Below the pieces are notes generated by a model. The model did no database searches. It had not been told where the DNA came from and saw nothing but the letters and a program-made list of their open reading frames with translations. Below, piece after piece: positions 47,167-57,006 of a DNA stretch of 64,000 bases. The position numbers were made by a program, and so were the translations under genes. Origin of the DNA: Pseudocolwellia agarivorans (GTDB lineage Bacteria; Pseudomonadota; Gammaproteobacteria; Enterobacterales; Alteromonadaceae); assembly GCF_002000085.1 (NCBI RefSeq), contig NZ_MUZU01000002.1, forward strand, positions 248,001 to 312,000, read 5' to 3'. The stretch's first letter is position 1; every line of letters begins with the position of its first letter.

Positions 47167-48540
47167 TTACTCATCATCACCGCTATTTAGCCAAATATCA
47201 GCATTAATGGTGGGTTTCTTTTTACGCTTTTTCTTACCGCTTCCAGCCGGTGCAGCCATAGGTTTTGTTTGTTCGGCAAACTCAGCTAGCAAAGCATCAA
47301 TGGTATTTTCGTCAACTTCAAAGCCTTCAACTTGCTCGCGTTCAAGCCAAATTTTGTTCTTTTTCTCAATCACTTTAAAGTGATGATAATCTTCATGATC
47401 AATCAGCGATAAAGCCAAGCCTACTTCGCCAGCACGACCACTTCGACCAATACGGTGCATGTAATCAGACGGGCTTCGGGGTAAATCAAAGTTAATAACC
47501 ACAGGTAGTTTTTCAATATCTAAACCACGTGCAGCAATGTCGGTAGCAATTAATACTTCTATTTCACCACTCTTAAAGCCTTCAAGCACTCTACTACGAG
47601 CGCCCTGACCTTTGTCGCCATGAAACACTTCAGCCGTAATACCGCGTTTAGAAAGCTTTGCCGCTAAATGTTCACAACTGTTTTTAGCATTTACAAAAAT
47701 AAGCGCTTGTCGCCACGAATGTTGAATAATTAAATGGGCTAACACCGCGGTTTTCTCGCCTTTGTTCACCTCAAACACACGTTGTACCAAGGTACTTGCG
47801 TCAGCACTTTGTACTTGTATTTCAATCGGGTTATTCAGTAATTCTTGCGTTAAGGCTTTTACTTGATCAGGAAAGGTTGCTGAAAACAATAAGGTTTGTT
47901 TTTTAGTGGGTAATAAAGCTAATAGCGCTGTTAGCTCTTCGGTAAAGCCTAAACTTAACATGCGGTCGGCTTCATCAAGCACTAAGGTTTTAACCTTATC
48001 GAGCTTAATCGCATTACTTGAAATTAAATCGAGTAATCGACCCGGTGTTGCCACTAAAACATCCGTACCACCACGTAACGCCAGCATTTGCGTATTAGCT
48101 GACACACCACCAAAAACAGCCACTGTTTTTATTTCGCCATTAAAATGTACCGCGTACGACTTAATGCTATCAGCCACTTGTTTAGCTAACTCGCGCGTAG
48201 GTACTAAAATTAATTGAGTAACAAAGTTACCTTTATTACCTACAGTTTTACCTGAAGCTTTTTCAGCGTCTTTACTTTTAGAAAGCTGCTGCAAAATAGG
48301 CAATGCAAAAGTAGCCGTTTTACCCGACCCTGTATTTGCTCCTGCAATTAAATCGCGCCCAGCTAACACACTAGGAATAGCTCGTGCTTGAATAGGCGTT
48401 GGCTGCTGGTATTCCAGCTCAGTTAATCGAGCTAATAATTGGGGAATCAGGCCAAGTTCTGTAAAGCTGGCAGGCGTTGTAGGTATGGTTGTAGCTGTGG
48501 TAGCAACATCAGTTGAATCAGTGTTTTTGGCAGAGGTCAT
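47167..48540 (-). CDS. DEAD-box ATP-dependent RNA helicase (second RhlE-like)
   Basis: This 457-residue helicase has Q-motif QPTPIQARAIP, Walker A ANTGSGKT, PTRELAKQV, TPGRLLDL, VLDEADRMLSLGF, SATF, IATDIAARGLDIEKLPV and HRIGRSGRAG. An extra N-terminal Thr/Ala-rich stretch and a Lys-rich tail (GKKKRKKKP) precede the acidic end. RNA remodelling in ribosome assembly or cold adaptation is the likely role. Its 3' end abuts the tandem 229-bp element. Confidence 0.92.
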   Translation of the reverse strand: MTSAKNTDSTDVATTATTIPTTPASFTELGLIPQLLARLTELEYQQPTPIQARAIPSVLAGRDLIAGANTGSGKTATFALPILQQLSKSKDAEKASGKTVGNKGNFVTQLILVPTRELAKQVADSIKSYAVHFNGEIKTVAVFGGVSANTQMLALRGGTDVLVATPGRLLDLISSNAIKLDKVKTLVLDEADRMLSLGFTEELTALLALLPTKKQTLLFSATFPDQVKALTQELLNNPIEIQVQSADASTLVQRVFEVNKGEKTAVLAHLIIQHSWRQALIFVNAKNSCEHLAAKLSKRGITAEVFHGDKGQGARSRVLEGFKSGEIEVLIATDIAARGLDIEKLPVVINFDLPRSPSDYMHRIGRSGRAGEVGLALSLIDHEDYHHFKVIEKKNKIWLEREQVEGFEVDENTIDALLAEFAEQTKPMAAPAGSGKKKRKKKPTINADIWLNSGDDE

Positions 48541-48735
48541 TAATATAAAGGGCTTAAAGCTAAAATAATTGCGGCTATTTTAACTTATTTAAAGCGGGTA
48601 AGTTAGTGAAATTAGATATTCATAAATAAACCCATTGAATACTTACTGAAGTCACTTTGCAACAGGAATAATTCATTGTTCAACGTTTTGGTTTAATTCA
48701 AAATAAAGGAGTATTACGCATAATAGAGTTAAAGC

Positions 48736-49182
48736 TTACTTTTTATCTTCTGCTTTAAGGTATCTGCTTTCATTCTCTTGCGTGGGTAACATGCAGGTAT
48801 CGTACTTGCCAAATAAAGCGTAACGATTAAGAGCAATTCGATCATACAGCCAGCTTCTTATCGGCTTTGGCAATATTTTGAATACGTACAACACACGCCA
48901 CGGGTACCCTAACTTATTTATAATATGTAAGAATGCGTCGCTCTTATCAAAACACTGATTACCTTCTACATATAACATAGTGTCGAAATGTTCTGTTGGC
49001 ATATTAAAGTGTTTTAATATGCTCTGCCCTTCTGGCGATTGAACACTGCATAATTTAAAAAGCTGTTGCGTGTCGTACTTAATAATAAACTGACTCCACG
49101 CGTTACAAAGCTTACAGACCCCGTCGAATAAAATAACGCAGTCGTTTTCAGTAATATGAGGTGGGTATTTTACAACGGGCAT
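48736..49182 (-). CDS. DCC-family (DUF393) thiol-disulfide oxidoreductase-like protein
   Basis: A 148-residue soluble protein. The family signature is VILFDGVCKLC at residues 14-24, with a CxxC-like pair, followed by FKLCSVQSPEG. The C-terminal WRVLYVFKILPKPIRSWLYD is also typical. These are called thiol-disulfide oxidoreductase-like, but activity is not proven. It lies 43 bases downstream of the radical SAM gene. Confidence 0.88.
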   Translation of the reverse strand: MPVVKYPPHITENDCVILFDGVCKLCNAWSQFIIKYDTQQLFKLCSVQSPEGQSILKHFNMPTEHFDTMLYVEGNQCFDKSDAFLHIINKLGYPWRVLYVFKILPKPIRSWLYDRIALNRYALFGKYDTCMLPTQENESRYLKAEDKK

Positions 49183-49224
49183 GAGCTTTCCTTGTTATAT
49201 GCTAAAAGTATAATACAAAAATGG

Positions 49225-50949
49225 TTAACTCATGTGGCGTTGTTGTCGTTGTAACGACTTGTTCTTAACTACTTGTTCTACTTGCGGAACAGCATAAAGA
49301 TTAAGGCTACTGAACAAGCTTTTCAATTTAGCGGCTTCATAATCTTGTTCTATTTTTTCAATCACTAACGCATGTTTTTCAGGATATAAAGCTTCAACCG
49401 ATTGCGAAATCAACTCAAATAACTTCTTCAAATTAATTTTATGTATTTGTCCTGTTTTGTTAAAAATCCATTCGGTAATCGCCATAAAATCATCAAATGG
49501 TTCGTCCGATAATATATGTGGTAACGAATATTTAAAACGACCTGAATTACCTATCATATCCCAATAGCGAGCAAAGCGATTAATACGTTGCATCGTAGGA
49601 AAGCTAACTCTGTCGGTACTTAAAATATTAAACGGTGGTAACGGATTAAAACGTAAATCGAATGCTTCGGTATGCCTGATAATGGGGCTACCTTTTAAAC
49701 GTTTTAAAATACCCATTTGAATTTCATGAGGTCGACAATGATAAAGCTGGTTGAAGCTGTCTTTAAAGGTATCAAAGGTTTCGCCAGGTAAACCAAAAAT
49801 CAAATCGGCATGAATATGCGCTGAAGTATGATCTCTTAACCAAAGTAGATTCTCTTTCGACTTAGCATTGTTTTGCTTACGACTAATATTTTTTTGCACT
49901 TCCACGTTAAAGGTTTGAATACCAATTTCAAACTGTAAGCTACCTTCAGGAAACTGCGCTAACAATTCTTTGAGTTTTCTAGGAAGATGATCAGGCACCA
50001 CTTCAAAATGCAGATAAAGATCGTCAGTCATTCTGTCTAAAAAGAACTGCATAATTTGCATGGTGGTTTTAATGTTTAAGTTGAAGGTTCTATCAATAAA
50101 CTTAAAGTTACGCGCGCCACGTTCATACAATATTTCCATTTGCTCAAGAAACGTTGTTAACTCGAACGGCGTAGAGGCTTTGTCTAAAGACGACAAACAA
50201 AACTCACATTTAAACGGGCAACCACGCGACGCTTCAACATAAAGCAAGCGATGCGTTAAATCTTCATCGGTGTAATATTCATACGGCAAAGCAATATCTT
50301 CTAACCCTACAGGTTGCGACTTAAGCACTTTTTTGTCGGGTAACTTGTTATTGAGTATGTCTTTACAAAGTTCGTAAAAACTAATATCTGCCGGACCCGT
50401 TAAAACATAGTCAGAATACTTAACAATAAGCTGTTCTTCAGTTTCGTAACTGACTTCTGGCCCACCTAACACCACCTTAATTTCAGGCGCTATTACTTTT
50501 AATAAACTCACAACATCAGTGGTTTCAACAATATTCCAAATATAAACACCAAAGCCAACAATAGTAGGTTTAGACGCTAAAATTTGCTCAACAATATCGA
50601 TAGCGCGCGTTTGAATAATAAATTCTTGAATCTCGCAAAGCGGCTGTAGCTCTTTTAAATTAGCGTACAAATAACGTAAACCAAAACTGGTATGAAAATA
50701 TCGAGCGTTAAGCGTAGCAAGCACAATCTTAGGCGCACCATAATTTTCAGCACTACCACTTTCAACATAAGTAACTACATCAGTATTATTGTTGATATCT
50801 TCACTTGAAGAAGAAAGCTGTGGAGTAACTTCAATAAAGTTTGACGTGTTTAAATCTGGCGAAGTTGTGCTAGATGAATCTGTAGTATTCTCTTCAGTTA
50901 AATGAATCTGCGTAACCGCTATTTCGGGATGTTTATTTTGCTCAGTCAT
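49225..50949 (-). CDS. B12-binding-domain radical SAM protein
   Basis: A 574-residue protein. Residues about 70-190 form a cobalamin-binding Rossmann domain (KIVLATLNARYFHTSFGLRYLYANL, IVGFGVYIWN, VLGGPEVSY). The radical SAM cluster motif CPFKCEFC is near residue 245, and VVPDHLPRKLKELL and DLIFGLPGET follow. The first 60 residues are Ser/Thr/Asn-rich low-complexity. Such enzymes often methylate unactivated carbons or modify metabolites, but the substrate is unknown. The DCC protein follows on the same strand. Confidence 0.9.
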   Translation of the reverse strand: MTEQNKHPEIAVTQIHLTEENTTDSSSTTSPDLNTSNFIEVTPQLSSSSEDINNNTDVVTYVESGSAENYGAPKIVLATLNARYFHTSFGLRYLYANLKELQPLCEIQEFIIQTRAIDIVEQILASKPTIVGFGVYIWNIVETTDVVSLLKVIAPEIKVVLGGPEVSYETEEQLIVKYSDYVLTGPADISFYELCKDILNNKLPDKKVLKSQPVGLEDIALPYEYYTDEDLTHRLLYVEASRGCPFKCEFCLSSLDKASTPFELTTFLEQMEILYERGARNFKFIDRTFNLNIKTTMQIMQFFLDRMTDDLYLHFEVVPDHLPRKLKELLAQFPEGSLQFEIGIQTFNVEVQKNISRKQNNAKSKENLLWLRDHTSAHIHADLIFGLPGETFDTFKDSFNQLYHCRPHEIQMGILKRLKGSPIIRHTEAFDLRFNPLPPFNILSTDRVSFPTMQRINRFARYWDMIGNSGRFKYSLPHILSDEPFDDFMAITEWIFNKTGQIHKINLKKLFELISQSVEALYPEKHALVIEKIEQDYEAAKLKSLFSSLNLYAVPQVEQVVKNKSLQRQQRHMS

Positions 50950-51248
50950 ACTGAATTTGAATACCTTGATTGGGTCTGTTGATCTTTTAAAGCTGATTCA
51001 GGGATTATACGGGGAATGTGGAAGTTATTCAGTAATCTTATTTTAGTTATAAATATAACTAATCCTTTTTTGTAAATCTCAAAATGAATTCATCACAACT
51101 AAGACGAAAAAAGCGAATAATTAGTTACGTCTATATAGGCATGAGTAGACTAAGATGAAAATTTATTTTATTAAAAAAATAAAATACAAACCAAACAGCC
51201 AATAAGGATATTTGATTTGTTTTTTGAGTAAACATGATAACATTTAAA
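50950..51248. other. Intergenic region with a decayed terminator-like tail
   Basis: No gene is seen. On the minus strand, a CGCTTTTTTCGTCTTAG sequence (complement of 51098-51115) has the U-tract/CGTCT tail shared with other terminators here. Its hairpin is not clear. It lies downstream of the large minus-strand gene ending at 51249. Confidence 0.3.
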
Positions 51249-54200
51249 TTAACTAAACTTTCTTTTAAGAGCTTCAATAATTGGAGGTTTTTTTATATTA
51301 CGAGGAATTATCGGATCATCTTTTTTATCTAATACCATTATTTCAATATCATTTGGTCCTATCTCCCACGCATCGATAATTTTAATATCAAATTTTTTAA
51401 TTATGCTTATCTTCTTTGATGATGGGGGTAAGATATTTCCATTTTTAATAACTGCATAACTAACTAAATAGTTTTTACAAGTGTTATAGTTCGCCAAAAA
51501 ACGATCTAAATTCTCAGTTGTTGTGGGAGTCATAGTCATTTTTCGAGCATTCATTTGAACTCTTTTACTAGTATCAAAATTAAACCTTTCACTTATACAA
51601 ATTCTATAATGAGAAGGTGATTTTTGATCAATATTACGAATAATAGATATTTTCATTCTATTTGAGTGATCTTCATGACCAACCTCACGAATAAGATCTT
51701 CAAAGATTAATTGAGCAGCCTTATCATCTTCGAATAATAACATTAACTCGGGCGTACCATCTTGATGAATAGAAAATCCAGTCCCGCCCCAAACGGTTCT
51801 ATCCCAGAGCCGTGTTTTAATTAAATTTTGTATTTTCATATCATTATGTGATAAGTGCTCATTGTTTGTTAAGCTCTCAGGAGACTCATTATTATCAGAA
51901 TAATAATGAGTCTCCTGATTATTGTCGTCTAGTTTCTTTGGAAATTGTTCATCCCAAGGCCTTGGCCGTTTCAAACAATATTCAGATAACTTGTCGTCCA
52001 TAAGAAGTTCTTTAATCTCAATTACAGCATTATTTCCCATAACATTCTGGAGTCCAACAAAACATTTACCAAAAGAAATTGAACGCTCCAATGCTCTATC
52101 ATTTCCTAACATTGATTCCAGAGTTACCTCTGTGTTTTGTGGCCTCATAACATGAGAAAAAACATCAATGACAAATCGGTTAAGCCATTTTTGGATATCA
52201 TGTTGACCTGATAGATTGAGCATATCTGCTGTAAAAGAAGAACAAGTTACTTCCATTTTCAAAATTGAATTAGAACTATCTATTTCATGTGATATGGCTA
52301 TTTCATCTTCATCATCTGCTATAATTTCGATATCTAGCCTAGATTCGAAAACTATTACATGATCGACAATACAAGTTGAAAAAAAGCCTTCGAGTACAGA
52401 CAAGAGTGTTTCTGCTAGCTCAACTAAAGGAGTTCTGAAAGGAAACGATATTTTTATTTCACACCCCATGACAGAGCTTTTTAAATGAGTGTATTTCCCT
52501 TCGCAAACTAAAAGAATAGGCACTATAGCACCAAGTTCAACATCTCTAACTATTTGGAGATATTCAATATATTCTTGGTCAATCTTTAATTCATATTCAC
52601 CTTCTACAATGTCTTCATAGCCTAATGCGTATAATAAAACTGATCTGCTAACGAATAATTGATTGCGATCTAACAAATCTGGTAACTTACTAAATGAGCT
52701 TAATTTATTATGTTCCGTGTTCAAGATACATTGAGAAAGAAATGCATCAAAACTGTGTAACTCTCTTTCGGACATGACTGACTCTTCTACATTGCTATCA
52801 ACCATACACGCTAGCTTCCACCACGAAAGTGCATAGTTTAGCCTACCAATTAAAAGTTCAATTTTGGCTAATCTTGTATAAATATAGACTTGTGCAACAA
52901 TGAGTTCGCCACTTCTCCAAAACTCATCAGTTATAATGGAAGCAGCTAGTAATAAGTTGGCACGTGCAGCCCAAAACAAACCAACTTTTTGATACGCTCT
53001 AGATAAAATATTTAAACCAGCATAAAGATCCTTTTTTGCTTCCTTTTTATAAAGCCCTGTTAGCGATTTACCAATAAGTTTAATCGCCTGATATGGTTCA
53101 CCTGACTCCAGACGACGAGCCCCCCTTTTTAACAAGAGTAATGACCCTTTTCTCTGTCCTTCTCGACAAGATGCTTGTTCAGTAAAATAGTCCAACAGCA
53201 ATTCATAACTAACTAAGTCACCAAAAACACTATCAAGATCATTCACCAAATTATAAAGCTCATTAAATGGAAAGCCTACAAGGCAATCCCCCTCTTTAAC
53301 AATCAAAAGAAGTGATGAAAAGACTTCAGATGCTTCTTCAATGCTCTCTGTTGTAAGTAGATATATTAGCTCAATATAAGCACGACACATAAGAGAATTA
53401 CTTGGCCTCTCACCTCTTAATGATAATTTTAATAACACCTCCTGGATGTCTTTCTGGATTGGAGCTATATCAGTTTCATATTTTCCTTGATCTTCTCTAT
53501 AATAAGATGAGTACAAGCTGAGCAAAGACAATACATTTCCCCATTGAACTGATTGCTCAATGCCTTTTGCTAATTCGATACATTTTAGTAAATTTTCTTC
53601 AAATAGTGTCATGTCTTCAAACCACCAGTATGATGCCCATGCATATTGATAATGAGCTGTAAATAAATGGTGTTTTGTTCCATGCTTTTTGGATGCCCGA
53701 ATAGCTCTATCAAAAAGGCCTTGCGTTTCTATTAGAGGATTTTCTAGTTCTTTCGAAAGTACCGCTTCTTCTAGCATCCAATTTAATTGGTGAGGAAGAA
53801 TTTGGCTGACATTAACTTTTTCATTAATTTCTTTTTTTATTTCTTTTAAACGAAGTTTTTTAGAGTAGTCACTAGCACCAACCTCTACTTCTCTGCGCCA
53901 ATCTATATCTATGGATAAGGTATCAATAGCTAATTGTTCATAACCATTATTAAAAATTTGGTCGAGTATCCATGATCTATCTAATATTCTTACATCAATG
54001 CCAGTTTCTTTAGATAAAGAATCTTCCAAATCGCTGCGTTGATTTGCTTTTGCATACATATTTGTTACAAAAAATGCTTTTTTGTAATTCCTATCAGTAG
54101 CTTTTATCTTCCTAACATCTTTTCTACACTTTGCTTTCCAGTCTTCTTGTGTACTTACAGCGAATGCCCACCTCTCATCATTTGAATTATCATTCACACC

Positions 54201-54506
54201 AACATACCATAAATCTTTTAATTGCTCTGACACAGGAAAGGTTTGTGAATCAACTTTCCCATCTCCTCCCGCTACAGGACCTGTTTGTTCTAGTAAATTT
54301 GGACATATGATTCGCTCACAAAGCTGCTTCGAAAAATCCTCAAATGCTAACTCCATACTTCTTCTGTTAAGGATAGATAATTGATATTCCAAAACTGAAC
54401 GATCTAACCTTCCAACATCTTTTATGACAGAATCAGAAAACCTCTCTGGTCTTCTAGATTTAAGGAATGATTTAGGAGAAGGTTTTAGATTACGATTTTC
54501 ATTCAT
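51249..54506 (-). CDS. Large protein with N-terminal restriction-endonuclease-like domain and helical repeats
   Basis: A 1085-residue protein. Residues about 50-200 look like a PD-(D/E)XK-type nuclease domain: FEDFSKQLCERIICPNLLEQTGP, then GGDGKVDSQTFPV, WAFAVSTQEDWKAKC, AFFVTN and DVRILDRSWILDQIF. The Asp in GGDGKVD is a plausible metal ligand, but the second E-x-K is degenerate (AVST), so catalysis is uncertain. Residues about 230-640 are helical and TPR-like. The last 400 are mixed, including a Thr-rich stretch and an RNA/DNA-binding-like basic tail. No Walker motif is seen. Its partner is the NERD gene 66 bases upstream; the pair may be a nuclease-type defence module. I do not recognise the family precisely. 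Confidence 0.6.
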   Translation of the reverse strand: MNENRNLKPSPKSFLKSRRPERFSDSVIKDVGRLDRSVLEYQLSILNRRSMELAFEDFSKQLCERIICPNLLEQTGPVAGGDGKVDSQTFPVSEQLKDLWYVGVNDNSNDERWAFAVSTQEDWKAKCRKDVRKIKATDRNYKKAFFVTNMYAKANQRSDLEDSLSKETGIDVRILDRSWILDQIFNNGYEQLAIDTLSIDIDWRREVEVGASDYSKKLRLKEIKKEINEKVNVSQILPHQLNWMLEEAVLSKELENPLIETQGLFDRAIRASKKHGTKHHLFTAHYQYAWASYWWFEDMTLFEENLLKCIELAKGIEQSVQWGNVLSLLSLYSSYYREDQGKYETDIAPIQKDIQEVLLKLSLRGERPSNSLMCRAYIELIYLLTTESIEEASEVFSSLLLIVKEGDCLVGFPFNELYNLVNDLDSVFGDLVSYELLLDYFTEQASCREGQRKGSLLLLKRGARRLESGEPYQAIKLIGKSLTGLYKKEAKKDLYAGLNILSRAYQKVGLFWAARANLLLAASIITDEFWRSGELIVAQVYIYTRLAKIELLIGRLNYALSWWKLACMVDSNVEESVMSERELHSFDAFLSQCILNTEHNKLSSFSKLPDLLDRNQLFVSRSVLLYALGYEDIVEGEYELKIDQEYIEYLQIVRDVELGAIVPILLVCEGKYTHLKSSVMGCEIKISFPFRTPLVELAETLLSVLEGFFSTCIVDHVIVFESRLDIEIIADDEDEIAISHEIDSSNSILKMEVTCSSFTADMLNLSGQHDIQKWLNRFVIDVFSHVMRPQNTEVTLESMLGNDRALERSISFGKCFVGLQNVMGNNAVIEIKELLMDDKLSEYCLKRPRPWDEQFPKKLDDNNQETHYYSDNNESPESLTNNEHLSHNDMKIQNLIKTRLWDRTVWGGTGFSIHQDGTPELMLLFEDDKAAQLIFEDLIREVGHEDHSNRMKISIIRNIDQKSPSHYRICISERFNFDTSKRVQMNARKMTMTPTTTENLDRFLANYNTCKNYLVSYAVIKNGNILPPSSKKISIIKKFDIKIIDAWEIGPNDIEIMVLDKKDDPIIPRNIKKPPIIEALKRKFS

Positions 54507-54572
54507 TTGGTATCCTTTTCTACTTGTAATTGTCTAATGTAAAAAATTATTATGTTGTTTCATAAACCTCGT

Positions 54573-55382
54573 TTACATAATAGATGCTTCAACAACATTC
54601 CTACACTTTGGAAACGTACTACATCCCCAAAATTCATTACCTGCGTTCTTACCTTTACTGGCTTTTCTTAAAACCATTTCTGCTCCACATTTTGAGCAAG
54701 ATTTAATATGAGACTTAGCTTCTATAATTTCTTTAACATGTTTAATGTGTTGGCGGTTTGTTTTAAAGCCACGTTCTAACCTACCACTTTCTATTTGCTC
54801 AATAATGCGTTGTGTTTCTTCGTTATTAAAAACAATATCAGTTTTACTTTTTATGTACTCGATACCACCGCGAGCGAACCTAACATTTTCAGGCATTTTA
54901 GTTTTAAAGCTACTGTCGCCAATAAAGATGATAACGGAGAATATAGCAGTGTTTTCGGTATCATTATGAGCAAGTAAGCAAGACTCTAAGGTTTTAACGT
55001 GTTTATAATTTTGATGAAGTGGGTTCTGAAACTTTGATTTGTGTTTATAAATTTGTTGCGTCCATTGCTTTTGATTTTCGCTACCAAAAATCCAACCTTT
55101 CATGTTTTTGGTTTCAACAACGAAGATGCCGTATTGAGATACGATAATGTGATCAATTTGTGTTGTGCCCTGCTGTATATCATCAACAAATGTTGGCAAC
55201 GTTACGTTTTTAATCAAATGATAGTCATTTTTGTTTAAGAAGAATTTTATCAGCAAGTTTACTTGCCACTCTCCAAGCACGCCTTTAAACCATGCTGACT
55301 TTAAAACACTGATCAATATGACAAAGGGTATTAAGTACCAAACGGCACTGAATATAATATTAAGGTGAGGTGTTAAATCCAT
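54573..55382 (-). CDS. NERD-domain nuclease-like protein with topoisomerase-type zinc finger
   Basis: This 269-residue protein starts with a hydrophobic segment (residues about 8-26, IIFSAVWYLIPFVILISVL), so it is membrane-anchored. The NERD domain follows: GEWQVNLLIKFFL, then IDHIIVSQYGIFVVETKNMKGWIFG, in which D and E-x-K form the nuclease-like signature. A Cys4 zinc finger ends the protein (CSKCGAEMVLRKAS...GCSTFPKC). NERD proteins are predicted nucleases of mobile or defence context. It lies upstream of the 1085-residue gene and is likely co-transcribed. Confidence 0.83.
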   Translation of the reverse strand: MDLTPHLNIIFSAVWYLIPFVILISVLKSAWFKGVLGEWQVNLLIKFFLNKNDYHLIKNVTLPTFVDDIQQGTTQIDHIIVSQYGIFVVETKNMKGWIFGSENQKQWTQQIYKHKSKFQNPLHQNYKHVKTLESCLLAHNDTENTAIFSVIIFIGDSSFKTKMPENVRFARGGIEYIKSKTDIVFNNEETQRIIEQIESGRLERGFKTNRQHIKHVKEIIEAKSHIKSCSKCGAEMVLRKASKGKNAGNEFWGCSTFPKCRNVVEASIM

Positions 55383-55495
55383 CTATTGCTTTGTCCTTGT
55401 GAAAACTACTTTTACTTTCTGACGAAAGTTAATTTCATAATAAAATCAGCAACAACTAATCTACTATATAAAGATATAAATAAACAACAAATTAC

Positions 55496-55531
55496 AGACG
55501 AAAAAAAACCGCTATTTTATTAGCGGTTTTT
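55496..55531 (-). terminator. Terminator of the 99-residue gene (U-tract plus CGTCT tail)
   Basis: On the minus strand, AAAAACCGCTA pairs with TAGCGGTTTTT around an AT-rich loop, followed by a T-run and CGTCTG. It lies about 115 bases past the stop of the gene at 55648. Confidence 0.85.
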
Positions 55532-55647
55532 AAAATATAGCGATATAAATATAATCGCTGATTTTATTCTATAAAATTTATCGCGATCATAAAATAGCTA
55601 CTTGTATCTCTTTTAGGCTATGTATAAATGTATTTAAAACAAGCATG

Positions 55648-55947
55648 TTATTTGTTTTTATTGTCTGTTTTAACTACTTTTAAATGTGCCCTTCTACGCT
55701 CTTCGTCAGCTTTTTCCATAGACTCATTTTCAGCGTCAAGCTCTTCTTCTGATTGATAAAGAAAATCCCAAGAGCCACATAAAATATGTGTGTCTGGATC
55801 TAACTCAGGAACTTCTCTATTTTCATCAAAAAGAAAATCAGCAAACTCTTTAGCACGCTCATCAAGCCATATCGAAAGCTCTGGAGAGCCTTCGGGAGGA
55901 CGCTCTTTTTTCTTGTTGTCGTATGCGAGTTTTAATTTTTTAGTCAT
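55648..55947 (-). CDS. Small highly charged hypothetical protein (99 residues)
   Basis: This soluble protein is rich in Glu, Asp and Lys (for example EELDAENESMEKADEERRRAHLK), probably helical at the C-terminus. The region around DPDTHILCGSWDFLYQSEEE may be a small fold. No family, signal peptide or membrane segment is recognised. AAAAGAA lies upstream of ATG, and the terminator at 55496 supports a separate transcript. Confidence 0.55.
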   Translation of the reverse strand: MTKKLKLAYDNKKKERPPEGSPELSIWLDERAKEFADFLFDENREVPELDPDTHILCGSWDFLYQSEEELDAENESMEKADEERRRAHLKVVKTDNKNK

Positions 55948-56011
55948 TCTTTTTTATTGGCTTTTATCTTTATATGTAACTACTTAGTTAGCGTAAAACG
56001 CCATAAGGCCT

Positions 56012-56857
56012 TTAAAAGTGAGCTATTACGCCGACAAAAACACCTTTTAACTCAACATCTGCATACAAATTGTTTACGTTTTCAAATTCTATTTTCTCGG
56101 CTTGATAGCCTACGGTAAGATTAAAGTCCATTTCAGCTTGATCAAGTAGTCGATAACTTAAGCCAACTTGATAGTTATAAAGTGAATAGTCGTCTTTCAA
56201 TGACACATTACCTTGTGCAAATACACTTAAATTAGCTAACGGTAAGCTAGCGTTAGTGGCAACATACAACATAGGCACAACTTTGCTTTTCTTTTTATTA
56301 TCTGTTGTTACTGTATCTGTTGTTTCTGTAACAGAATGATCATGCCCTTCGTGCTCTTCTACATCCCAAATAAAATCAGACGTTGTAGTAACTGTATTTG
56401 TTGTTGTGGTTACTGTAGCTGTGACATCAAAATCTCTAGCGGCTATGCCTAAATCAAATGAAAACAACGAATTGTCAATTACTTGATAATATAAAGTGTA
56501 ATCGATATAACTGATGTTAAAGCTTGCATTAAGATCAGAATTTACATGAAGATTAACATGAGAAGTTTCGTTGTCGAATTTAGATTCTTGCACTACATTC
56601 ATTTTAGCTGTGGTATCAAACTTGGTATTCGAAATACGTACATTAGGGAGAAAAGGAAATGGGTGTTCGGCGGCAACAAAGTAGTTATTTTGTTGTGCTT
56701 TTTTTAAATCTGAGTTAATTGGGTTTTGTTTATCACCAAAAAATCCACTTGCTTCTCTTTGCCAAATTTGACCGCCAAGATATAAACCAACTGAATTTGC
56801 TTGCACGTTAGAGGTACAAAATACAGCAAGCGTTGCTGCAAAAAACGTTTTTTTCAT
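56012..56857 (-). CDS. Outer-membrane beta-barrel protein, TIGR04219-type
   Basis: This 281-residue protein has a signal peptide ending at VQAN (residue 21), then SVGLYLGGQIWQREASGFFG. Alternating strands follow, ending in a terminal Phe (VGVIAHF). The pattern matches a family of outer-membrane proteins of marine gammaproteobacteria. A long Thr/Asp/Glu-rich loop near residue 150 with HEGHDHS could bind metal. The function of the family is unknown. Confidence 0.8.
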   Translation of the reverse strand: MKKTFFAATLAVFCTSNVQANSVGLYLGGQIWQREASGFFGDKQNPINSDLKKAQQNNYFVAAEHPFPFLPNVRISNTKFDTTAKMNVVQESKFDNETSHVNLHVNSDLNASFNISYIDYTLYYQVIDNSLFSFDLGIAARDFDVTATVTTTTNTVTTTSDFIWDVEEHEGHDHSVTETTDTVTTDNKKKSKVVPMLYVATNASLPLANLSVFAQGNVSLKDDYSLYNYQVGLSYRLLDQAEMDFNLTVGYQAEKIEFENVNNLYADVELKGVFVGVIAHF

Positions 56858-57006
56858 GTGGTAACTGTCCTTGATTTACGAATGTAATATTCCATGTTTA
56901 TACCCGTTATCTGAGCAATAAGGTTATATCAAAAATGTATTATACCGTGACTTTAATACTGCCATTATTAAAATAAATGATTAAATATAGGCTTCATATT
57001 AAAAAA

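Noticed and set aside
56340-56480. Thr/Asp/Glu-rich repeat inside the TIGR04219-type protein as a mobile insertion
   Set aside because: The reading frame stays open and the signal peptide and terminal Phe fit one continuous barrel; a low-complexity loop is simpler.
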